Shown here one piece after another: positions 37,934-46,654 of a stretch of DNA of 64,000 bases; the stretch's first letter is position 1; every line of letters begins with the position of its first letter. A program made the position numbers and the translations under genes. Below the pieces are notes generated by a model, which was not told where the DNA came from, ran no database searches, and worked only from the letters and a program-made list of their open reading frames with translations. The stretch is from Psychrobacter glaciei. GTDB lineage: Bacteria > Pseudomonadota > Gammaproteobacteria > Pseudomonadales > Moraxellaceae. The stretch covers positions 203,426-267,425 of the forward strand of contig NZ_BMZR01000004.1 in assembly GCF_014652895.1 (NCBI RefSeq), in the 5' to 3' direction.

Positions 37934-39040
37934 TCAGTTACTTTTATCTTCTATTAGCGCCTTCATGCTGTCACTATTATTTTTTGAAGGATTGGTATTG
38001 GCGACTCGACCAGTAGCGTTCGAATTATTGCTTGCACCATTACTGCTATTGGTATTTGGTGGTTTTGGCGCTACTACCACTGGTGGTTTTTTTATAGGAC
38101 TATTACCTGTTCCTGATGTCGTAGGCGTTTTATTGTCCTGATTAGACCTATTTGCCTCATTTTCGTTTTTAGCCGGTACTTCAGAGATTGATTGTGATTC
38201 ATTACCAACAGTACGTTCTTCATTGACTGACAAGGTCGCAGAGGTATCAACCGACTGGCGGATACTTTCCTCGCTACTATCATTAGTTGCTTCTTGACCG
38301 CCACGATTGGCATTATTGCTGACAGTTTTTTCATTGACACTATCATTAGTTTGCGTTGTCTGACGGACCGGCAATTCACGTTTGGTTGGACGCAAATTAA
38401 CAGATTGTGTGCGTCTAGCACTCAAGTCTTTGACCGGATCAGGGCGTTCATAATTGTCGATGATACTGACATAGCGATTAATTTCTTCAGGCAAGACACG
38501 CACATTGGCCGGTAGCCTAAAATCAATTAATTTGGCAGCACCAACAGCCTCTTGCGGACTGCTCATCAAACCATAAGTCAGCATATAACGGATCTGATTA
38601 TTATCATCAAGATAGCGAAAGTACGAAAACTTCTCACGGTCTTCACGGCCTTCTAAATAACTGACAATCACCTCGTTTTCTGCAACATTCATCACCTGCA
38701 CGGTCCATTTTCCTTTATTAGCTAGCAGATAACGCTTGTCTTTAAATTCATCAGGATAACTGCGTAAATCACGAACCGTCGCATCAAAACTGATCGGCTG
38801 CACATCAGTATCTAGTTCATGTAGCGACTCAATGGCTAATGGCTGCTCAAGTTCGGCACTTAATGTTTGCGGGGCTGATATCGGGGCATTTTCAATCTTG
38901 GCACCCATCGCTGGTGTTTGACTAAACATCCAGACCAAAGCCGTAGCAACGCCCAACACTAGGGTCACTAACAACCAAATCAGTGCTTGACGACGATATG
39001 ACTGACCAGCGGTGCGAGTCGACGAGCTAGATGCTGCCAT
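37934..39040 (-). CDS. DamX/SPOR-like membrane protein
   Basis: This 368-residue protein has one membrane helix at about 18-40, a short periplasmic linker, a domain at about 90-195 (KWTVQVMNVAENEVIVSYLEG onward to NRYVSIIDNYERPDP) and an Asn/Ser/Thr-rich low-complexity tail to the end. The gene order aroK-aroB-this gene matches the position of damX or its SPOR-domain equivalents in other gammaproteobacteria. The domain WTVQV...YRYLDDNNQIRYML resembles, but does not clearly match, a SPOR septal-peptidoglycan-binding domain; here it lies before the low-complexity tail instead of at the C-terminus. Location call good; function by context only. Confidence 0.6.
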   Translation of the reverse strand: MAASSSSTRTAGQSYRRQALIWLLVTLVLGVATALVWMFSQTPAMGAKIENAPISAPQTLSAELEQPLAIESLHELDTDVQPISFDATVRDLRSYPDEFKDKRYLLANKGKWTVQVMNVAENEVIVSYLEGREDREKFSYFRYLDDNNQIRYMLTYGLMSSPQEAVGAAKLIDFRLPANVRVLPEEINRYVSIIDNYERPDPVKDLSARRTQSVNLRPTKRELPVRQTTQTNDSVNEKTVSNNANRGGQEATNDSSEESIRQSVDTSATLSVNEERTVGNESQSISEVPAKNENEANRSNQDNKTPTTSGTGNSPIKKPPVVVAPKPPNTNSSNGASNNSNATGRVANTNPSKNNSDSMKALIEDKSN

Positions 39041-39123
39041 GAGGAGATCCTTGGTGAGATATAGTTAAACGCTTTAAATCTGTGCTCATACCAATATAGT
39101 GACAATCAATAAATTTGACGTTC

Positions 39124-40233
39124 TCATGAGCTATGTTGTGACAAGACATCAGTGAGAAGCTCGGCATCAAAATCATTGGTCAACACAGCTTCACCTATTG
39201 ATTTTAGCAAAATAAGGCGGATTTGTCCGTGTTTCACTTTTTTATCATGACCCATCAAGTCTAAAGCCGTTTGTACGTCAATAGTAGGCGGGGTAATAGG
39301 CAAATTGGCCAATGTCAAAACGCGCTTAATACGAGCCACGTCCTCATTCGTTAACCAGCCTAGTTTTTGTGACAGCTCAGCCGCTTGTACCATGCCAGCG
39401 GCAACGGCCTCACCATGCAGCCAATTACCATAGCCTTCATGGGTTTCGATCACATGACCAAAAGTGTGGCCGAAGTTCAATAACGCACGCACACCCGACT
39501 CTCTTTCATCTTGGGCGACGACATCGGCTTTGTACTGACAGCAACGTTTTACCGCCTCGCCAAGTACCGCCAAATCTAAAGCCATCATTGCCGGTAAATT
39601 GTGCTCAAGCCACGTCAAAAAATCCGCATCCATGATAAGCGCGTATTTAATGACTTCAGCAAGACCTGCCGAAAGCTCACGCGCTGGTAGGGTTTTTAGC
39701 GTACTCATCTCAGCAAGTACTATTTGCGGCTGCCAAAAAGCCCCAATCATATTTTTGCCTTGGGCATGATTGATGCCTGTTTTGCCACCAACGCTTGAAT
39801 CCACTTGCGACAATAACGTGGTTGGAATTTGGATAAAATTCACCCCGCGCATAAAGCTGGCGGCTGCAAAGCCTGTCATATCACCAACCACGCCGCCACC
39901 AAGTGCGATAAGCGTAACATCACGATTGAAATGCTCAGCCATTAGGGCATCATAAATTTGGTCAATACTCGTCTGGTTCTTATATTGCTCACCATCTGGT
40001 AACACACAGACCTTTACCGTAAATTGCTGTGCTAGCTCATCTTCTAACGATTTTAAGTATAAAGGTGCCACAATATCATTGGTGACAATCAATACTTGGC
40101 GACCGCTAATATAAGGTGCGACTTGCTTCGCCATACTGCTAGCTTCTGTCGCAGATTTTTCAGTAATGATGATTGGATAATCATGGCTTTGCGTGTGTAC
40201 CGTTAAGCCATCATGAAACAGTGCCGTTGCCAT
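39124..40233 (-). CDS. aroB: 3-dehydroquinate synthase
   Basis: AroB converts DAHP to 3-dehydroquinate, the second step of the shikimate pathway, using NAD and zinc. I chose the ATG at 40233 (369 residues, MATALFHDG) because AGGGAG lies eight bases before it; the frame can extend to 40251. The NAD site [14 protein letters not shown], the substrate loop [20 protein letters not shown] and the zinc ligands (a Glu in [10 protein letters not shown], His in [11 protein letters not shown] and [10 protein letters not shown]) are intact. It is downstream of aroK with a 138-bp gap that contains MITE copy 4. Confidence 0.96.
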   Translation of the reverse strand: MATALFHDGLTVHTQSHDYPIIITEKSATEASSMAKQVAPYISGRQVLIVTNDIVAPLYLKSLEDELAQQFTVKVCVLPDGEQYKNQTSIDQIYDALMAEHFNRDVTLIALGGGVVGDMTGFAAASFMRGVNFIQIPTTLLSQVDSSVGGKTGINHAQGKNMIGAFWQPQIVLAEMSTLKTLPARELSAGLAEVIKYALIMDADFLTWLEHNLPAMMALDLAVLGEAVKRCCQYKADVVAQDERESGVRALLNFGHTFGHVIETHEGYGNWLHGEAVAAGMVQAAELSQKLGWLTNEDVARIKRVLTLANLPITPPTIDVQTALDLMGHDKKVKHGQIRLILLKSIGEAVLTNDFDAELLTDVLSQHSS

Positions 40234-40291
40234 GAAAGTCTCCCTGAGCATTTTTTAGTGAAGTAACATTAGCTGAGTATCGTTATACATC

Positions 40292-40353
40292 TAGAGCGTG
40301 TCCTCAATTTAATCGATAGCGAGCTAAAGGGGTTAAAATGAGGACACGCCATA
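40292..40353. mobile_element. MITE-like element, copy 4 (TIR type GTCCTCA), between aroK and aroB
   Basis: A 62-bp element with ends GAGCGTGTCCTCA and, on the other strand, TGGCGTGTCCTCA, bracketed by TA (40292-40293 and 40352-40353). The middle holds only about 32 bp. It begins 18 bp after the aroK stop codon and stays within the intergenic gap, so aroB must be transcribed through it or from a promoter beyond it. It shares the GTCCTCA end type with copy 2. Confidence 0.8.
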
Positions 40354-40371
40354 GTCTATTATTTTTTATCT

Positions 40372-40941
40372 TCAATCTTCTTTAGAGTCTGGTGTTATAG
40401 AAGGCGCGCAACACAAGGATTCGAGCTGCTGTAATAATTGATTGACCATATGGCGAGGATACGTATGACCAGTAGGCATAATGATATGAGCCACTTGCCG
40501 GTATAATGGATCGCGCTTACTGTATAAATCTTGCAATATTTTTCTGGGGTTGGGCTGTTGTAATAAAGGTCGCGACTTATCTTTGGCAGTGCGGGCCATT
40601 TGCACATCAACTGGTGCATTGAGATAAACCACGATACCACGCTGCTTAAGAAATTCACGATTTTCAGCAGCCATGACAGCACCACCACCCGTTGCCAAGA
40701 CAATCTGCTTTTGCTGGCTCAGCTCATCAATGGCACGTGTCTCACGTTCACGAAAGCCCGCTTCGCCTTCTTTAGCGAATATCCAAGCAATATCAGCGCC
40801 GGTTTGCGACTCGATATACCAATCGCTATCTACGAATGTCCGCCCTAACTGCTTGGCAAGCAGTCGGCCAATTGTGGTCTTCCCCGCTCCCATCGGCCCC
40901 ACTAAAAATACCGACGGTAATTCCTCCACCATAACACTCAC
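40372..40941 (-). CDS. aroK: Shikimate kinase
   Basis: AroK phosphorylates shikimate with ATP. The 189-residue protein has the P-loop GPMGAGKTTIGRLLAKQLG (residues 15-33), the shikimate-binding VDSDWYIESQTGADIAWIFAKEGEAGFRE region, the core GGGAVMAAENREFL and the lid Arg in AKDKSRPLL. Length is slightly above the usual 170-175 because of a C-terminal tail. A second Met (residue 4) is possible as start. The pil genes upstream are separated by the terminator at 41042-41073, while aroB follows on the same strand. Confidence 0.95.
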   Translation of the reverse strand: MSVMVEELPSVFLVGPMGAGKTTIGRLLAKQLGRTFVDSDWYIESQTGADIAWIFAKEGEAGFRERETRAIDELSQQKQIVLATGGGAVMAAENREFLKQRGIVVYLNAPVDVQMARTAKDKSRPLLQQPNPRKILQDLYSKRDPLYRQVAHIIMPTGHTYPRHMVNQLLQQLESLCCAPSITPDSKED

Positions 40942-41041
40942 TCAGCTAAATTAGGTATGATACAACGTCATTGATATTCTGGCTAGTAATGAGCAGTGAT
41001 TATTATGAGTAAAATCCACGCACGCACAAAAACTTACCCAT

Positions 41042-41073
41042 AAAAAAAGCAAGCACTAGGGCTTGCTTTTTTT
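41042..41073. terminator. Intrinsic terminator between pilQ and aroK
   Basis: AAAAAGCAAGC pairs with GCTTGCTTTTT around a six-base loop, with seven T on each strand. It lies 25 bp after the pilQ stop codon and marks the end of the pilMNOPQ operon. Confidence 0.9.
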
Positions 41074-41097
41074 GATTCATAACCGATAACACGATTA

Positions 41098-43458
41098 TTA
41101 ATTTAAACGGCTCACACCATCGTTGATCAGTTTTGGCGTAACAAATATCAGTAGCTCTTCTTTGGAGTTACTACGGACATCACGACGGAATGCACGACCG
41201 ACGTAAGGCAAGTCCCCTAAGAAAGGCACTTTAGATACCTCATTAGTGGTACGGTTTTTAAAGACCCCGCCTAGTACGATGGTTTGACCATCTTCAACGA
41301 TGACATTGGTCGAGATTGAATCTTCGGCAATTGCTACCTGATTATTGATAATTGTTGGCGTGCCATTGGTAATGACCAGTTGCAAGCCAATTTTACCATC
41401 TGGTGTAATGTTTGGCGTCGCTTCTAAGCTGAGTGCCGCTTCTTTAAAGCTGGTCGTGGTTGCTCCACTGGCAGACGCTTCTTGATAAGGAATCTGCGTA
41501 CCCGATGATACTTTGGCTGTTTGTTTGTCCGCTGTCAAAATCTTCGGCGTTGAAATAACTTCACCGCGATTGTCGGCTTGCAGTGCTGACAATTCAAGAT
41601 CCAGCATCACATCAGACATACTTAACAAGCCAAAAGCGATACTACCCGCTGGATTGGCAACGCCTAAATCAACGTTTAAGTTATCGGGACGGCTGATATC
41701 ATAAGAAGGATAAGAAACCGTTTGACCATTGACAGTCGTCGTTTCAATATCAAAATCCTTAAGATCTGCCAAAGTCTGATTACTACCGCCGACCAATAGG
41801 CTACGGTTATTCGCTGCGCCATTCGATAGGATACCCCAACGAACGCCAATCTCTTTACTAAAGCTATCAGTCGCACTAACGATACGCGCTTCAATCATCA
41901 CTTGACGAACCGGAATATCAATTTTGCTGATTAGATTGTGGATATTTTCGATACTATCCGCGACATCTTTGATAATCAGAGTATTGGTACGCTCATCAAC
42001 CGTAACCGTTCCACGATTAGACAATAAAGTATTGTTGTCATTAGTATTTGAATTGCCAGTGTTGCTGCCACCAGATGAACCACTACCTTGCGAAATAAGC
42101 GTCAATACATCTTGCGCTTTTGCATAGCTTAAGCGAATGTATTCGGTACGCAGTGGCGCATAAGATTCAACCGCTTGCTGCGCTTCAAGCTCACGCGCTT
42201 CTTGTTCAGCAAGTTCTGTAGATGGCGCGACTAAAATCACATTGCCATTCTCGCGTTTGCCCAGATTTTTACTTTTTAGAATAATATCAAGCGCTTGATC
42301 CCAAGGCACATTGATCAGGCGCAAGGTGATGTTACCCGCCACCGAATCACTAGCAACGATATTCATATCGGTGAACTGCGCTAAGATATCTAAGACGCTA
42401 CGGATTTCAACATCTTGGAATTCCATGGATAGCGCTTCGCCACTGTACACTCTCTCTTCCAGTGTTGGCTCTCGTAGCAGCTCAGGTTTACTGATACTGA
42501 CATTTAGCTGGTTACCCGACTGATACGCTTGATACTCATAATCTTCAGTCATATTAATGGTGATAACACCATTTTGACCTTGGTTTTTGGTATCAATACT
42601 ACTAACGAGACCACTATTAATATTCAAGCGACGCAATAAGTTTCTCGGTACCGTGCTGCCAGTTAGGCGTACGACCAATTTATTGCCTTGGCGCTGTACA
42701 TCAACCGGAATCGCTTCGTTGGCAAGCGCAACACTGACGTTGCCACCGCCGTTACTCCCTGCTGAAAAATTCACCGCCGTTAAGCCATCATAGCTATACT
42801 GCTTACTGACTTGAGAGGCAGCAAGCTGTGGATTTAGCAGTGGATTGACTCGCACTACCATTGTATCCGTCGGCACTTGGTTATTCACCACGGTCGTGCT
42901 AGTTGCGACTGTTCTCATTGAAGTGACAGGCACGGTACTGGTGTCTACAATCGGTGTGACCACTGCCGTCGTGGTAATGCCGCTATTATCATTGAGTACG
43001 TCTTTAATCGGGTCATTGGTGATGACTGGGCGACTGGGATCGGTAAGGGTCAACAGCAGATCATTGCCATCAATCGCTGTCGTATAGTTGCCCGCTTGTT
43101 TAAGCCCAACGATCAGACGCGTCGTATTGTCGCTGCTTAGCGTCGTGACATCATTTACCATACCAATATTGTATTCGTTAAAGCGACTGGCAAGTCCGTT
43201 TTGCACCTGTTCAAAATCCAACACCAGACGGCTAGGATCATTGAGCTGGTAAGCAGCAGGTAATACTGGCAAGCCTACAAAACCTAAACGCATTTGTGTC
43301 ACTGCTGGTGCAGTCTGTACCACAGAGACATTATTAATGCGCTGAGCGGCATGGGCGCTGCTACTAACTGCTACCATGCTGATTGCCAATGCAGAAATGG
43401 CAAAAGCAGAAGAGACGCGGTTGCTCATCATCATTACCTTGTTATTGCGTACTGTCAT
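41098..43458 (-). CDS. pilQ: Type IV pilus secretin PilQ
   Basis: PilQ forms the outer membrane pore through which type IV pili pass. The 786-residue protein has a signal peptide (ending SSAHA), two AMIN-type domains at the N-terminus (about 40-330) for peptidoglycan contact, an STN/N0 and N1 region (SMEFQDVEIRSVLDILAQFTDMNIVASD) and the C-terminal secretin domain with the pore-lip signature (ITPDGKIGLQLVITNGTP, IVLGGVFKN, VPFLGDLPYVGRAFR). Full length; no frameshift. It is the last gene of pilMNOPQ, 27 bp after pilP. Type IV pili give twitching motility and natural competence in related genera. Confidence 0.95.
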   Translation of the reverse strand: MTVRNNKVMMMSNRVSSAFAISALAISMVAVSSSAHAAQRINNVSVVQTAPAVTQMRLGFVGLPVLPAAYQLNDPSRLVLDFEQVQNGLASRFNEYNIGMVNDVTTLSSDNTTRLIVGLKQAGNYTTAIDGNDLLLTLTDPSRPVITNDPIKDVLNDNSGITTTAVVTPIVDTSTVPVTSMRTVATSTTVVNNQVPTDTMVVRVNPLLNPQLAASQVSKQYSYDGLTAVNFSAGSNGGGNVSVALANEAIPVDVQRQGNKLVVRLTGSTVPRNLLRRLNINSGLVSSIDTKNQGQNGVITINMTEDYEYQAYQSGNQLNVSISKPELLREPTLEERVYSGEALSMEFQDVEIRSVLDILAQFTDMNIVASDSVAGNITLRLINVPWDQALDIILKSKNLGKRENGNVILVAPSTELAEQEARELEAQQAVESYAPLRTEYIRLSYAKAQDVLTLISQGSGSSGGSNTGNSNTNDNNTLLSNRGTVTVDERTNTLIIKDVADSIENIHNLISKIDIPVRQVMIEARIVSATDSFSKEIGVRWGILSNGAANNRSLLVGGSNQTLADLKDFDIETTTVNGQTVSYPSYDISRPDNLNVDLGVANPAGSIAFGLLSMSDVMLDLELSALQADNRGEVISTPKILTADKQTAKVSSGTQIPYQEASASGATTTSFKEAALSLEATPNITPDGKIGLQLVITNGTPTIINNQVAIAEDSISTNVIVEDGQTIVLGGVFKNRTTNEVSKVPFLGDLPYVGRAFRRDVRSNSKEELLIFVTPKLINDGVSRLN

Positions 43459-43485
43459 TATTTATTCCTCAAAAAATCTGCCGAC

Positions 43486-44019
43486 TTAACTTATAGGGGA
43501 GACCAGCGACTGGGGTTTTTCAATAAACCCGGCGCGACTGTCTGGCACAATTTCAATCAAATTAATTTGGGTCGGCGTGATTTCAACAATACGGCCGTCA
43601 TTTAATCCAAGATAATCACCTACTCTCACACTAGCAACCGAACCATCAGGACGCTGTACAAGTGCATACTGCTGACCTTCTGGCGAAATTACGACGCCAC
43701 GAAAAGTCAGCTGTGAGAGCTCATATTGCTCAAGCGGTTCTTTTACTCTGGTGATATCAGGGCGCACGCCATCGATAGAGGTGCTAGGACCTTGTATATT
43801 GACTAAGCTTGGCGGCAAAAACGGGCTGCGCTGCGTACTGGCACTATAGACAAAATCTTCTACCAGCTCAGCTTTTGGCGGTGGCTCGATAGGCTGAGCA
43901 GGCTGATTGCGAATATCGGTCATCGCTTTTTCTGCCATACCAATACGATCACTACAACCTGTGATTGATAAAGCAGCGGCGCTCAAAATCAGTAGCATGG
44001 GCAGTTTTTTGATATTCAT
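43486..44019 (-). CDS. pilP: Type IV pilus assembly lipoprotein PilP
   Basis: PilP is an inner-membrane lipoprotein that links PilNO to the secretin PilQ. This 177-residue protein has a lipobox (SITGC, Cys22) and the PilP core QRSPFLPPSLVNIQ, EPLEQYELSQLTFRGVVISPEGQQYALV and VRVGDYLGLNDGRIVEITPTQINLIEIV. The start codon overlaps the pilO stop (TAATG), so translation is coupled. Downstream pilQ begins after 27 bp. Confidence 0.95.
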   Translation of the reverse strand: MNIKKLPMLLILSAAALSITGCSDRIGMAEKAMTDIRNQPAQPIEPPPKAELVEDFVYSASTQRSPFLPPSLVNIQGPSTSIDGVRPDITRVKEPLEQYELSQLTFRGVVISPEGQQYALVQRPDGSVASVRVGDYLGLNDGRIVEITPTQINLIEIVPDSRAGFIEKPQSLVSPIS

Positions 44020-44750
44020 TAGTTGCCTCCTGCAGCATCGGTCGTAGCGGCATCAGTAGCAACAGCCTCTTCACCTTCAGGCGCCGCTTCTTTTGAGCGA
44101 TACGTTTTGGTTTGTAATACCAAATTCAGCTCCGGCAACACATCTAAAGTAGGCTGTGGATTACTGACTTCAAAATCGTGCATCGTAATAATGCGTGGTA
44201 AGGCAGCAAGACCACTGATAAAGCTACCAAACTGATGATATTCCCCTAACGCTGCAATGCGAATAGGCTGCTCGATAAAGAATTCATTTTCAATCTCAGG
44301 CTCTACAGAAATATCTTGGAAGCGTATATTACTGCCAACACCCGTCATGTTAATACCCTCTACCAGCTCTGACACGCGGGTGTCTTTTGGCAGTTGGTCA
44401 AGTAAGGTGTTGAATTCCGTCTCCATCTGGACAACCTGTGCCTGATAAGTTTTTAAGTGACGTGCACGTGATTCTTTTTCACGGTAACTATCAAGTAAGG
44501 TTTGCTGCTGACTTTCTGCCGCAGTAATCTCATCAATCTTGCTGCTAATCGGTAGCGCCCACGATAGCGCCGCTATCAGTGCAATGATAAATCCAATGAC
44601 CGTTATCTTTACCGGAATTGGCCAGCTGCCGTAGTTTTCAGAATCCAAAGACTCAAAACTGCGGCGAAACTCATTCAAGTCAAACTGTTTTTTAGGATTG
44701 ACAGCGCTCTTTTTAGTCTTGATTAGGCTTTTTTTACGGCTCAGCTTCAT
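44019..44750 (-). CDS. pilO: Type IV pilus inner membrane protein PilO
   Basis: PilO pairs with PilN in the inner-membrane alignment complex of the pilus machine. The 243-residue protein has a cytoplasmic N-terminus (about 45 residues), one membrane helix (IPVKITVIGFIIALIAALSWALPI), a coiled-coil segment (about 75-110) and a periplasmic ferredoxin-like domain, with a Glu/Ala/Thr-rich tail after residue 222. The start overlaps the pilN stop (ATGA), and its end overlaps pilP (TAATG). Confidence 0.94.
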   Translation of the reverse strand: MKLSRKKSLIKTKKSAVNPKKQFDLNEFRRSFESLDSENYGSWPIPVKITVIGFIIALIAALSWALPISSKIDEITAAESQQQTLLDSYREKESRARHLKTYQAQVVQMETEFNTLLDQLPKDTRVSELVEGINMTGVGSNIRFQDISVEPEIENEFFIEQPIRIAALGEYHQFGSFISGLAALPRIITMHDFEVSNPQPTLDVLPELNLVLQTKTYRSKEAAPEGEEAVATDAATTDAAGGN

Positions 44751-45406
44751 AACTCACCTCCCAGCCCAGTACTACCATCAGCATCAACGGCTACAGCAGT
44801 CTCTGATTGCACCTTGGTCGTTACGACAAACTGTACGTAACTGTCTTCAGGATAAACGGGACGTGGCTGTCCATCAGTTGTTACCGGCTCATTAAGCGCA
44901 GGCGCTGGTGTATACGCGCTAATATTTTGCTGAATATTACTGACCGCTGAGTTGCCCATCCATTTGCTACTATCAAGGTTGCGAATCAAACTTGATACGA
45001 CATTTGGATTGTCCGCAAGACCCGTCAAAGTAAGGATATCGCCTTCGCGCTTTAGGTTATTTAGATAAAGCGCAGGCGGAATGGCTTTGGCTAGATCATC
45101 CCATAGACGTACAGGCACAGGTCGTCGACCTTGCAAATCTTGAATCACCTGCATGCGAGAGATAATATCTTCACGGCGTTGCTCTAGGCTATCAATTTCG
45201 ATCAATGCTTTGTCTAAGCGAGCGTTCTCTTGCTCAATCAGTACATTCGCATTGCGTTGTTCATCAAGCTCATTATTAAAATAGCTCCATGAAGCGAACG
45301 CTGCTAGTAAGGCAAATAAAGTTACCGCCACTACTAAAGTAAGAAACTCTTTATTGCGACGCGCACGTTCTTCTTGCCGCCAGGGCAGTAGGTTAATACG
45401 AGCCAT
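44747..45406 (-). CDS. pilN: Type IV pilus inner membrane protein PilN
   Basis: PilN binds PilM through its cytoplasmic N-terminus. I chose the ATG at 45406 (219 residues), where the conserved INLLPWRQEERARR motif begins; this start overlaps the pilM stop codon (TAATG). The frame could extend upstream to 45436 but would add residues not seen in the family. One membrane helix (about 20-42, LTLVVAVTLFALLAAFASW) and a coiled-coil region (about 45-85) follow, then the periplasmic domain with the tail TSGLG-like region ending in GLGGEL. Confidence 0.94.
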   Translation of the reverse strand: MARINLLPWRQEERARRNKEFLTLVVAVTLFALLAAFASWSYFNNELDEQRNANVLIEQENARLDKALIEIDSLEQRREDIISRMQVIQDLQGRRPVPVRLWDDLAKAIPPALYLNNLKREGDILTLTGLADNPNVVSSLIRNLDSSKWMGNSAVSNIQQNISAYTPAPALNEPVTTDGQPRPVYPEDSYVQFVVTTKVQSETAVAVDADGSTGLGGEL

Positions 45407-46461
45407 TAGTCGAAGCTCCTTAACGCAAGACCGCATGCGGCCATTAAACTCGGGGCATCAATGACCAGCTGCTCATTATCAATGTGCGGCGCAATGGTCA
45501 TGTTGGTGAAAGGATTGGCAATACTAACCGTCACACCCAGTTTTTGTTGCGCCATACCGGCCAGACCTGCAATAGAGCTACTACCACCTGCCAGTACGAT
45601 ATGATCGATACTACTGTATTGGCTCGAGGAAAAATAAAACTGTAGAGAGCGCGTGACTTGTTGGATAGTATTTTCTATAAAGGGGGTCAATACATCTGGA
45701 TAGTAATCATCAGGCAAAGTACCTGCACGTTTACTAATATTTGCTTCTTCAGCTGATAGTCCATAGCGATTTTGTATCGCCTCTGTGAGCTGAGAGCCAC
45801 CAAATAACTGTTCACGGCTATATATAAACTCGCCATTTTTGGCGATATATAATGTGGTTTGGTTGTGTCCGATATCGACCAAGGCGACAATCTCTGGCAT
45901 ATTTGGCAAGTTGTCTGCCATCAAACCGAACGCACGCTCAATAGCATGTGTTTCAATATCCATGACCTTGGTTTGCAAGCCACCAAAGGTTAAAGCATCA
46001 ACTCTTTGGTCGACATTTTCCGAGCGTGAGGCAGCAAGCAACACTTGTACCATCTCGTCATTTACTAAAGAAGGGCCCAATACTTCAAAATCCAGATTGA
46101 CATCTTCTAAGGGATAAGGCACATATTGATCAGCATCCAGACGGATTTGCGCTTCGCGCTCAATATCGCTTAGCACCATATCCATATCAATGATTTTGGT
46201 GATCACTGCTGAGCCTGAGACGGCGGCAGCGGCATCGCTGCCCACTACCTGACAGCGTCGCGCCAAGCCAGCTATAATATTACCCACTGCCTCAGTATCT
46301 ACAAGAAGTTTGTCAACGACTACGCCTTCCGGTAGTCTTTCAATACCATAGGATTTTAGATGAAACATCCCTTGTTGGCGCTGTATGTCAACCAATTTGA
46401 CCGAAGTAGCACAGATATCTATGCCAATCAAATGTCGACTCTTGGAAGTAAATAGCCTCAC
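45406..46461 (-). CDS. pilM: Type IV pilus assembly ATPase-like PilM
   Basis: PilM is an actin-like cytoplasmic protein that recruits PilN to the pilus base. The 351-residue protein has the phosphate-1 loop (IGIDICATSVKLVDIQR), ALVDIGHNQTTLYI and IVLAGGSSSIAGLAGMAQ, all typical of FtsA-like PilM. Length is normal. It is the first gene of pilMNOPQ, divergent from ponA, a widely conserved pairing. The intergenic region of 193 bp holds both promoters. Confidence 0.95.
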   Translation of the reverse strand: MRLFTSKSRHLIGIDICATSVKLVDIQRQQGMFHLKSYGIERLPEGVVVDKLLVDTEAVGNIIAGLARRCQVVGSDAAAAVSGSAVITKIIDMDMVLSDIEREAQIRLDADQYVPYPLEDVNLDFEVLGPSLVNDEMVQVLLAASRSENVDQRVDALTFGGLQTKVMDIETHAIERAFGLMADNLPNMPEIVALVDIGHNQTTLYIAKNGEFIYSREQLFGGSQLTEAIQNRYGLSAEEANISKRAGTLPDDYYPDVLTPFIENTIQQVTRSLQFYFSSSQYSSIDHIVLAGGSSSIAGLAGMAQQKLGVTVSIANPFTNMTIAPHIDNEQLVIDAPSLMAACGLALRSFD

Positions 46462-46610
46462 AAACTCTATACCTTATATTAAGTGTACAATCTGATAGTG
46501 ATTTGTAATATTTTAGTACAATACTTTACTTACCAGATAGATTCAAGCATTTAAATAAGTTATTAAGGTCAACTTACACATTTATTATGACCTCCCTATT
46601 TTGTTCAAGG

Positions 46611-46616
46611 TATAAT
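46611..46616 (+). promoter_or_regulatory. Probable -10 element of ponA
   Basis: TATAAT lies 38 bp before the ponA ATG at 46655. No strong -35 box is found at the usual spacing; TGACCT (46588-46593) is the nearest candidate at 17 bp. Confidence 0.45.
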
Positions 46617-46654
46617 GCCTCATTTGTTGCAAATTTTAATTGATAAGTCTCATT

